The notes beneath the pieces are model-generated. The model had not been told where the DNA came from, did no database searches, and saw nothing but the letters and a program-made list of their open reading frames with translations. DNA of 37,720 bases. It comes from Sinorhizobium meliloti 4H41 (GTDB lineage: Bacteria; Pseudomonadota; Alphaproteobacteria; Rhizobiales; Rhizobiaceae). Below, in pieces: positions 17,329 through 24,258 of the stretch. The stretch is from NCBI RefSeq assembly GCF_000375585.1, contig NZ_AQWP01000023.1, forward strand, positions 1 through 37,720, read 5' to 3'. The stretch's first letter is position 1, and each line of letters starts with the position of its first letter. Position numbers and translations under genes: made by a program.

Positions 17329-19323
17329 TCAATGCGGACCCGCGCGGGTCCGGCGCTTGTCTGTCGGTGGGGGCGGCTGGAAATTTCGCGCAGGCGCGGG
17401 CCGCCCCACATGGAAACCCTGGACGTGGTCGATCCGGAATTGCCGCATGAGCGCGAGCTGTTCCTCCGTCTCGACACCCTCGACCAGGATCTTGTGCCCG
17501 CGGTTTCGCACCAGGCCGATAATGTCCCTGAGCATCGCCTTGCCCTTGGGCGTGTCGCAGTCGTGAAGGAACGATCGGTCGATCTTCACCGTATCGAAGT
17601 CGATCAGGCGCAGCCATGACAGGCCGGCGAAGCCGGTTCCGAAATCGTCGAGCCATATCCTGATACCCAGCGTCTTCAAATCGGCGATGCAACGCAGGAT
17701 ATCGGAATGCATCTCCATCTCGAGCCCCTCGGTGATTTCGAAGGCGAGCCTGCTGCCGGCCACACCGGTCTCGCCGAGAATGGCAGCGACCGAAGCCGCG
17801 AAGCCTGGCGATCTCAGTTGGATCGGCGAGACGTTCACGCTGACGACGGGCACATGCTCGCTTGCCAGGAGTTCCTGGCACACCACGCCTATCACCCAGC
17901 GGCCGAGATCGAGGATGGCCCCGGTCCGCTCGGCAATCGGCACGAAGAGGCTCGGAGGGACGGACGTGCCGTCCAGCATCTTCAGCCGCATCAGGGCCTC
18001 GACCGCGTCAACGCGGCCGGTGGCGACGTCACGTATGGGCTGATAGACCAGTGAGACGAGATTCTGGTCGATCGCAATTTTCAGGAGCGCGGCGATGTTC
18101 TCGCTCTCGTCGCTGCTTTGCGGGTCGTTCGGATCGAAGAGGCGCGCACAGTTGCGGCCGTTCGCCTTTGCCCCGTAGAGAGCGCGATCCGCCTCATGGA
18201 TCAGTCTCTCGAGCTTCGAACCGATCTGGTTGCGGGTGAAACCCGCGCCGACGCTCACCGTCACGATCGACATGCCGTCGCGCCGCTGTTCGTGCGGCAG
18301 AGCGAGGGTCTCGACGCTGTGCCGTACGGCTTCCGCCAGATCCGCCGCCTGCTCCCGCGTCTTCAGCCGTGCCAGCACGATGAATTCCTCGCCGCCATAA
18401 CGGCCGATCGACCCATCGTAGGGCGCGATCGACTCCTTCAGCGCATTGGCAACGAGAACGAGGCAGCGATCGCCTTCCTGATGGCCGTAAAAGTCGTTGT
18501 ACCTCTTGAAGAAATCGACGTCGATAAGGATTGCCGCAAAGCTCTTCCCGCCTCTCTGCCAGTCGCTCCAATAGTCCCGGAGCTTCTGATCGACCGCGCG
18601 GCGGTTGTCGAGGCCCGTGAGCGAATCGGTATGCGACAGCCGCAGCAGCGCTTTTCCGCGGTCCGAGGCTTCCTTCTGCTGGATCTTCGCCTCGAAGGCA
18701 TTGAGAAAGACCTTGTAGCGCTCCCGGTTGAGTTTCCAGTTCACATAGGACGTGAAGACGAAGCACGAGACGTAGAAGGTTCCGAAGGCGACCTGATAGG
18801 ATACGCTTTTCGGTATATAGAATACCAAGGCAAGAAAGAACGTGGCGAGGACGATTCCCGAGGTTACGACCGACAGGCGAAAGTGGAAACTGAAGAATAG
18901 ATTGGCGCCCATCATGAATATCGCGCCAAAGATCATATAATAGGAAATACTCTCGGTCTGGCTGGTCATCAGCGACGGAAACAGCCAACCCCAATAACCC
19001 GCCACCAGTGCGCCTGCGCAGGTGAGATCGAACCACTTCGTCTCGGCATCCAGCCGAAACAACACCTCGATGGCGGCAATCGCCGTAGCGCCCACCGCAA
19101 GGCGCGCCAGGATTGCATAAAACGCGACGTCGGGAACGAGCAGGATATCCGTGGCCGCGAACAGCAGATAGACGGCCACGGCCACCCAGAGGCCCTGGCG
19201 GCTTGCCGTCCGGCGCGCGACTTCGCCTTCTCTGCGATAGAGCGTTTGCAGCTCTACAGATTGCAGTCTGGGCGGCTGCGCCTGCAGATCGATCTCAATT
19301 CCCTCGGCCAACGTGTGCCTCAT
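17329..19323 (-). CDS. Membrane-bound GGDEF-EAL cyclic-di-GMP enzyme
   Basis: This 664-residue protein has about six membrane helices (residues 44-195), a short linker helix, a GGDEF domain (about 225-395) and an EAL domain (about 410-645). The cyclase motif is GGEEF (310-314), an active variant. The phosphodiesterase residues also look complete: EAL 442-444, the TE pair near 531, DDFGTG 559-564, K580 and EGVET 615-619. The inhibitory RxxD site upstream of GGEEF is absent (PYDGSIGRY). It could therefore make and break c-di-GMP, switched by an unknown membrane signal. It is divergent from the methyltransferase gene and not obviously in an operon. Confidence 0.93.
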   Translation of the reverse strand: MRHTLAEGIEIDLQAQPPRLQSVELQTLYRREGEVARRTASRQGLWVAVAVYLLFAATDILLVPDVAFYAILARLAVGATAIAAIEVLFRLDAETKWFDLTCAGALVAGYWGWLFPSLMTSQTESISYYMIFGAIFMMGANLFFSFHFRLSVVTSGIVLATFFLALVFYIPKSVSYQVAFGTFYVSCFVFTSYVNWKLNRERYKVFLNAFEAKIQQKEASDRGKALLRLSHTDSLTGLDNRRAVDQKLRDYWSDWQRGGKSFAAILIDVDFFKRYNDFYGHQEGDRCLVLVANALKESIAPYDGSIGRYGGEEFIVLARLKTREQAADLAEAVRHSVETLALPHEQRRDGMSIVTVSVGAGFTRNQIGSKLERLIHEADRALYGAKANGRNCARLFDPNDPQSSDESENIAALLKIAIDQNLVSLVYQPIRDVATGRVDAVEALMRLKMLDGTSVPPSLFVPIAERTGAILDLGRWVIGVVCQELLASEHVPVVSVNVSPIQLRSPGFAASVAAILGETGVAGSRLAFEITEGLEMEMHSDILRCIADLKTLGIRIWLDDFGTGFAGLSWLRLIDFDTVKIDRSFLHDCDTPKGKAMLRDIIGLVRNRGHKILVEGVETEEQLALMRQFRIDHVQGFHVGRPAPARNFQPPPPTDKRRTRAGPH

Positions 19324-19390
19324 GCACCGATCCCAATCGCTTTGCGCCGCCCGCCGCGAGGCTGAAACTCCTTGCGGCGGTCGACGCGTC

Positions 19391-19495
19391 CTGGATCACG
19401 ATGATTTAGATCGGTTCGACCTGAAACCATGAGCGTAATCGATTCCAAAAAGTTGAGACGCGGGGTGCGGGCGGAAAACCGCACACACTTTTCCT
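19391..19495 (+). repeat. RIME-like intergenic mosaic repeat, copy A
   Basis: The block begins with the degenerate palindrome ATGATTTAGATCG...CGACCTGAAACCAT (19401-19430), continues with GTAATCGATTCCAAAAAGTTG, and ends with GGTGCGGGCGGAAAACCGCA plus CACACTTTTCC. The second half recurs in inverted orientation at 20797-20880. The style matches known Rhizobiaceae intergenic mosaic elements. Borders are approximate. Confidence 0.65.
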
Positions 19496-19660
19496 TTTCC
19501 GGCTCTTGTCGCTTCACGCCCCATCCAATCCCAACAAGCACCCTACGAAGACAGTCAGGAACGTCCGGCACAATAGTCGAGGCAAATTAAGTTTTGCTGA
19601 ATTGTCAAAGATCAGAAGAGCGCTCAATAGTGTATTGAAACAATCCAATACCTGCTTTTA

Positions 19661-19738
19661 TTAACCATATTATTCGAAAACTTGAAACCCGGCTGGCGCG
19701 GTGCCGGGTCCTGGGCATAATGTTAACAAACAGTTAAC
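19661..19738 (+). promoter_or_regulatory. CtrA-like boxes upstream of the methyltransferase gene
   Basis: TTAACAAACAGTTAAC (19723-19738) fits TTAA-N7-TTAAC, the full CtrA recognition sequence of alphaproteobacteria. A half-site TTAACCAT is at 19661-19668. A CcrM methylation target, GAGTC, lies at 19743-19747 between the box and the GTG start. The full box ends only 13 bp before the start codon, so it would sit at or after the transcription start and would more likely repress. Confidence 0.5.
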
Positions 19739-19751
19739 GGATGAGTCACGC

Positions 19752-20795
19752 GTGAGCCAATTTCAGATCGTACTAGACGGCGAGAGCCTTATTACGCCCG
19801 CCGCCATCGCAACCGAATTCAATTCCCAGAGAATCGAGTTTTACGAAGAACAGCTGGCGACAGCAAAGGCCGAGATTGCGCTGATTCTGAACATCGCGCA
19901 GCAACAGTTCGAGCAGCAGCGAGACCCTGCGGAGATAATACATCGGATTGCCGGGTCTCTTCATGATGTGCGCAATAAATATCAGCCGAGCGTCTGGCAG
20001 GAGCTGATACCACTGATCCAGAATCACACGGTGTCGGAATTCTTCCTCCAGGACCCGTTTACGCGCTGGTCGTTCGAAAAGCCCCGGGGTTATTCCGGCG
20101 ACGCCCAGTTGCTCGACTTCATCTATGGACATCCGAGCATTGCCGGGAATGTCGCAAGGGCCACGCCGCTCGGGCGAGCACTCTACGATTACACCAAGGA
20201 CGCCTCATCTTCGGTGGCCGTGCGGGAGCGGCGCGACCTGCTGACGCGCCATGTCGACGAGATTGCGGCGACGCGGGGAGGGGAGGCCGAGATCCTGACG
20301 ATCGCCGCCGGGCACCTGCGTGAGGCCAACCGCTCGGCAGCCTTGCGGGAGGGTAGCCTGAAACGGTGGGTCGCCCTCGATCAGGATCCGCTGAGCGTCG
20401 GTTCGATCGCGCGCGACTTCACGGGAACTCGCATCGAGGCAGTCGACGGGTCGGTCAAAAGTCTTCTGACCAGGTCACAGGAGCTCGGCCAGTTCGATTT
20501 CATCTATGCCGCCGGGCTTTACGACTACCTCACCGAAAAGGTGGCGGTGAAGCTCACGCGGAGATGCCTGGAAATGCTGAAGCCGAACGGGGTCTTCCTC
20601 TTTGCCAATTTCGCGCGCGACATCCATGTCGACGGCTACATGGAAACCTTCATGAACTGGGCGCTGCTGCTTCGATCGGAGTTCGACATGTGGCAGATCA
20701 TTCATGCCAGCGCCGACAGGGAAGCCATCGAAGCGCGCGTGCAGTTCGGTGCGAACCGCAACGTCGTCTACGGGATCATTCAGAAGCGTTCCTAA
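19752..20795 (+). CDS. Class I SAM-dependent methyltransferase, GLYDYL family
   Basis: This 347-residue cytoplasmic protein has an N-terminal helical part (1-100), the PRGYSGDAQLLDFIYG segment (111-126) and a Rossmann methyltransferase core. In the core are ILTIAAGHLREA (181-192), VALDQDP (207-213) and FIYAAGLYDYLTEKVAVKL (250-268). The GYxGD and GLYDYL signatures belong to a family often labelled as extracellular-factor (3-hydroxypalmitate methyl ester) synthesis proteins, named after PhcB of Ralstonia. Substrate here is unknown; a fatty-acid-like acceptor is a guess. I chose GTG 19752 because the upstream GTG at 19701 would place the CtrA-like box inside the gene. A repeat hairpin follows the stop. 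Confidence 0.8.
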   Translation: MSQFQIVLDGESLITPAAIATEFNSQRIEFYEEQLATAKAEIALILNIAQQQFEQQRDPAEIIHRIAGSLHDVRNKYQPSVWQELIPLIQNHTVSEFFLQDPFTRWSFEKPRGYSGDAQLLDFIYGHPSIAGNVARATPLGRALYDYTKDASSSVAVRERRDLLTRHVDEIAATRGGEAEILTIAAGHLREANRSAALREGSLKRWVALDQDPLSVGSIARDFTGTRIEAVDGSVKSLLTRSQELGQFDFIYAAGLYDYLTEKVAVKLTRRCLEMLKPNGVFLFANFARDIHVDGYMETFMNWALLLRSEFDMWQIIHASADREAIEARVQFGANRNVVYGIIQKRS

Positions 20796-20796
20796 A

Positions 20797-20880
20797 GCTG
20801 AGCGGGATGCGGAAAAGCGTGTGCCGTTTCCGCCCGCATCCCGCTCCAACCTGTTGGATTCGATCAACATGATCGAGATC
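20797..20880 (-). repeat. RIME-like intergenic mosaic repeat, copy B (inverted)
   Basis: GCGGGATGCGG (20802-20812) pairs with CCGCATCCCGC (20834-20844), followed by ATTCGATCAACATGATCGA. Read on the minus strand it matches the second half of copy A (GGATGCGGGCGGAAA, CACACGCTTTTCC, ATCGAATCCAACAGGTTG). The hairpin sits 6 bp after the methyltransferase stop and may act as its terminator. Confidence 0.65.
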
Positions 20881-20945
20881 CCGCAGCGACTGCGCGCGCC
20901 CCGGCAGCACGCGCCGCTGTGGCGGGGTGCGGACAGGAACCGGTT

Positions 20946-22169
20946 TCAGTGCTTCAATTTCGAGGCCTTCCAGCCATATGGCGACGGTCTCGCATGCAGA
21001 TGGGCGGATGAGCCGGCGGGCAGCAGAGGTGTCAGGAGCGGCTGCGCAGCTGCCGTCAACCGAATCGCATCCTCGTGCGCCTGCATCTCCTGCTCCGGCT
21101 CGGGCTCCTGCTCCTCATCCTGCTCCTCCATGCCGGCGACACCCCTCAGGCGGATCAGGATCTCCTCTGCCCTCGTCTTGCAGAGGACGTGGTTCGCGTC
21201 GTCGGATACGATGTCGTGGAAGCTCTGGAAGGTGGCGATAGCGGCATCCCTTTGGCCCGAAGCCAAGCGCGCGACCGCGAGTTTGTAGCGCAGGATGCCT
21301 CGATGCGGGTAGCGGGCAAGCAGCTCTTGAAACGTCTTGCCCGCCTTGCGGTAGAATGCCTGCGCCATTTGCGTGTCGCCGAGCCAGTGGAGAACGTCGT
21401 CCGCGTTCGGCACTGCCGGCAGCAAGGTGCGATAAAGATGCTCCGCCTCTCCATATTCGCCCACGTCGCTCAAGAGATGCGCAAGGCGACAGCGCGCCTC
21501 GATATGTCCCGGAACGGTGCGGATCAGCTGCCGATAGCCCGCTTCGGCTCCGTCGAAGTCGCCGAAGGCGTGCAGCGCCACCGCCCGCTCCAAGACGATG
21601 CCCAGGCTGCGGCGATTGAGGCAGTCGCGCAGGTTCCTGCCCGTGAGGGTTCTAAGAAGCATACTGCGGAGGCGACGCCCGCAGGCGTCGATCCTCTCTC
21701 CCTCGTCGACGGTGTCGACGCGCGCAAACTCCCCTTCGGGAAAGGCATCGAGCAACCGTTCGAGCCGCGCCGAGGCCGCGCCGCAGCGGTCGAATCGGAT
21801 GCTTGTCCAGTTTTCGGACGCGAGGATGCCGGCGAATGCGTCCGCCGCCTCGCTTTCAAGGCCAGGTGCGCAGAGAAAACCGGTGCGTCCGGTTCCGTGA
21901 TTGCCGATCATCAGAATTTCGTCGACGAAGAGACCCGTGTCCTCGTCCTGAGAGGTCGCCAGCTCGAGCGGCAGGAACGCGTCGTACCGTTTTCCGGCGG
22001 CGCGGTTTTTCCAGGCCAGAATGAGCCACTTCTCGCGGTGCGGAAGGTATTCCTGCAACCAGGGCCAGGAGAGAAAAGCGTGCGCTTCCGGATCTGAACG
22101 ATATATCTTGTTCCAGTTTCTATGATTTTTTTTAAATTCTTCGATGCAGTCGATAACGTGGACTGTCAT
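20946..22169 (-). CDS. FemAB/CelD-like N-terminal lobe fused to TPR repeats
   Basis: This is a 407-residue protein. The first ~165 residues resemble the N-terminal lobe of FemAB/CelD-type GNAT acyltransferases (NWNKIYRSDPEAHAFLSWPW, EKWLILAWKN, DEILMIGNHGTGRTGFLCAPG). The second acyltransferase lobe expected next is absent. Instead residues ~185-350 form tetratricopeptide repeats (ALHAFGDFDGAEAGYRQLIR, HLLSDVGEYGEAEHLYRTLL, ARLASGQRDAAIATFQSF). A Glu-rich tract (about 355-375) and a tail follow. It starts at ATG 22169 behind AAAGAGA. It ends the type I secretion operon, 141 bp after the unknown gene, and could scaffold or modify the secreted proteins. No activity can be assigned. Confidence 0.75.
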   Translation of the reverse strand: MTVHVIDCIEEFKKNHRNWNKIYRSDPEAHAFLSWPWLQEYLPHREKWLILAWKNRAAGKRYDAFLPLELATSQDEDTGLFVDEILMIGNHGTGRTGFLCAPGLESEAADAFAGILASENWTSIRFDRCGAASARLERLLDAFPEGEFARVDTVDEGERIDACGRRLRSMLLRTLTGRNLRDCLNRRSLGIVLERAVALHAFGDFDGAEAGYRQLIRTVPGHIEARCRLAHLLSDVGEYGEAEHLYRTLLPAVPNADDVLHWLGDTQMAQAFYRKAGKTFQELLARYPHRGILRYKLAVARLASGQRDAAIATFQSFHDIVSDDANHVLCKTRAEEILIRLRGVAGMEEQDEEQEPEPEQEMQAHEDAIRLTAAAQPLLTPLLPAGSSAHLHARPSPYGWKASKLKH

Positions 22170-22310
22170 TGTCGTCTCTTTGCGGCAATATACTCGATAC
22201 ACGCCAAAATCGTTACGTTAGTGAATAATTGAATACAATAATGCTTCTGTTCAGTATACACCGTCCAACTGCGCAGGACAACTACCGAGTGCCGGTATTC
22301 GGCTGCTCCC

Positions 22311-22805
22311 CTATATCGAGCGCTCGTCGAAGTTCGGTCTCGATCGAATGAACGTCCACAGACGTCTGCTGATATCGGTGATCTCGCGAACCGCATTGTC
22401 GAGACGCGCCAACTCGCGGGCATCGAGCTGTTCGACCTTGCCGTAGCGCACGTCCTTCTCGCCTTCGACGAGCCGCATCAACTGCGTGCTCGAAATCTCG
22501 CCCTGCTCGTCGACGGAGTAGATGCAATGATTGTACTTGTTGCGCATCTTCGATTGCTGCTTCAGCCGCACGGTAATGGCGAGCACCTCGTCGCGAGTCG
22601 CCGCCGGGATCCGCGGCAGCTTCGCCAGGCGCTCTGTCAGATCGATTCGGGCGCGGGTCGTATTCAGCGTCAGGAAAACGACGATGGCCGCGTCCTTTTC
22701 CACCCCCAGAAGGTGGGCGATCACGTAGATGAGCAGGCTTTCGGTGTTGGTCCACACGTAGTTCAGGCGACCAACGAGCAAAAGCACATCCTGTGCAGCC
22801 GCCAT
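22311..22805 (-). CDS. Conserved-looking protein of unknown function
   Basis: This 164-residue protein is mostly helical, without signal peptide or clear membrane helices, apart from a mildly hydrophobic stretch (ESLLIYVIAHLLGVEKDAAIVVFLTLN, about 25-50). It contains a TTRARIDLTERLAKLPR segment and a basic QQSKMRNKYNHCIYS segment. I do not recognise the family. ATG 22805 is preferred over the upstream TTG because GGAG lies seven bases before it. It sits 98 bp downstream of the HlyD-type adaptor gene in the same direction, so it is probably co-transcribed with the secretion genes. A cytoplasmic accessory role is only a guess. Confidence 0.7.
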   Translation of the reverse strand: MAAAQDVLLLVGRLNYVWTNTESLLIYVIAHLLGVEKDAAIVVFLTLNTTRARIDLTERLAKLPRIPAATRDEVLAITVRLKQQSKMRNKYNHCIYSVDEQGEISSTQLMRLVEGEKDVRYGKVEQLDARELARLDNAVREITDISRRLWTFIRSRPNFDERSI

Positions 22806-22903
22806 GGCGATCTCCAAGCGGTCCCGAGAATGATGCGCCGGAACCGGATTTGCGCACTTGCATATTCCGCCGATCGAAACCGGCTTCCATAGACGTCCTG
22901 CAT

Positions 22904-24256
22904 TCAGGTCTCCTTGAACGCGCGCGACATGCTGTCTGTGATGGGCTTCGTCAGATACTCGAAGAAGGTGCGCTCCGATGTGGTGATCAACACTTCGGCC
23001 GGCATTCCGGGCACGGGGTGAAAGCCGTGGATGCGTCCGATCTCGCTCGCAGGCACTTCGACGCGCACGATATAGACGTCGCGCTGCTGGCCGCCGGCTA
23101 CTTCCTCCTCGATCGAATCCGCCGAGACGTAGAAGACCTTGCCTTTCAGCACCGGCGTCGTGCGGCGGTTGAGTGCCGAAAGCCGGATCGTGGCATCTTC
23201 GCCGACCTTGAGCTGATCGATGGCGGTGCGCAGCAGCTGCGCCTCGATGATCAGCGGGACATTGGCCGGCAGGATCTCCATGATCGGCTTTCCGCTTGCG
23301 ATGACCCCGCCGGCCGTATGGAAATAGCTGCGTACGACGGTGCCGTCGACAGGCGAACGGATGGTGGCGCGGCCGAGCACTTCGGACGCCTCGCGAACCT
23401 GCTCGCGTACGCTGTCGAGATCGGCCTCGGCCGCTTCGAGGCCGTCGAGCGCCGCCTGCTTGTTGGTATTGACGGCGATGACCGCCTCCTGGCGGTAGCG
23501 GTCGATCTGCGTGTAGCTCTCCTTGACCTCCGATTCGAGCCGGCCGATCTCGCCGATCGCGTCGGCGATCGCGCGGTCCAACGCCATGAGTTCCGGGCGC
23601 CGGATCAGGCCCTTGTCGGCGAGCTTGCTCTTGGCCTCCCGCTCCTCGTTGAGAATCTCCAACTGCCGATTGAACGATGCCTGCTGCAGAGCGTATCCCC
23701 TGGCCCGGAATTCAAGCGAACGAATGTTCTGGTCGATCAGGTTCAGCTGGTCGCGCAGCTTGATCTTCTTGCTCTGGAAATTGACGTTCTGGCTTTCCAT
23801 GATGGCGCGAATGTCGGGATCGTCGGCCTGCCGGGCGACGATTTCGGGTACGCTGAAGGCATCTTCGCCCACCGCCTCCGCCCTCAACCGCCCGACGACT
23901 GCCTCCAGGCGGAGGCGCTTGAGGTTGAGCATACGGGCGTTGGCCCGGGCGACCGTCTGATCGAGCTTCACGAGAATGTCGCCGGCCTTGACCTTGTCGC
24001 CCTCGGCGACCAGCAGTTCCTCGATGATGCCGCCCTCCAGATGCTGGACGATCTTGTTGTTGCCGTTGGCGACGAAGCTTCCCTGGGCGATGATTGCCGC
24101 GGCAAGCGGTGCCGCGAAAGCCCAGTAGCCGAAACCGCCGAAGGAGATCGCGATCAGCGCCAGGCCAACCAGACTGTGGAGCCGGATCGAACGGGGGACC
24201 TCGGCATACCACTCCGTCGGATTTCGAGGTTCGGTGCTCCGCCTGTCGCTTTGCAT
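22904..24256 (-). CDS. HlyD-family type I secretion periplasmic adaptor
   Basis: This 450-residue membrane fusion protein has a short cytoplasmic N terminus, one membrane helix (about 27-50, LVGLALIAISFGGFGYWAFA) and a lipoyl-like half (GGIIEELLVAEGDKVKAGDILVKLD). A long coiled coil (about 95-290) precedes the second lipoyl half (IRSPVDGTVVRSYFHTAGGVI) and a C-terminal beta domain. It would bridge the exporter encoded at 24259 to an outer-membrane TolC-like channel; no such channel is encoded here. It starts 2 bp after the exporter's stop, so the pair is translationally linked. PrsE-type rhizobial adaptors are the closest known class. Confidence 0.93.
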   Translation of the reverse strand: MQSDRRSTEPRNPTEWYAEVPRSIRLHSLVGLALIAISFGGFGYWAFAAPLAAAIIAQGSFVANGNNKIVQHLEGGIIEELLVAEGDKVKAGDILVKLDQTVARANARMLNLKRLRLEAVVGRLRAEAVGEDAFSVPEIVARQADDPDIRAIMESQNVNFQSKKIKLRDQLNLIDQNIRSLEFRARGYALQQASFNRQLEILNEEREAKSKLADKGLIRRPELMALDRAIADAIGEIGRLESEVKESYTQIDRYRQEAVIAVNTNKQAALDGLEAAEADLDSVREQVREASEVLGRATIRSPVDGTVVRSYFHTAGGVIASGKPIMEILPANVPLIIEAQLLRTAIDQLKVGEDATIRLSALNRRTTPVLKGKVFYVSADSIEEEVAGGQQRDVYIVRVEVPASEIGRIHGFHPVPGMPAEVLITTSERTFFEYLTKPITDSMSRAFKET

Positions 24257-24258
24257 CG

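Larger units (their letters stand above)
19324..19751. other. Intergenic region between GGDEF-EAL and methyltransferase genes
   Basis: This 428-bp spacer holds a rhizobial-type palindromic repeat (19391-19495), an AT-rich stretch, a 6-bp hairpin CCCGGC/GCCGGG near 19688-19708 and CtrA-like boxes at 19661 and 19723. No coding sequence is evident. Confidence 0.7.
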
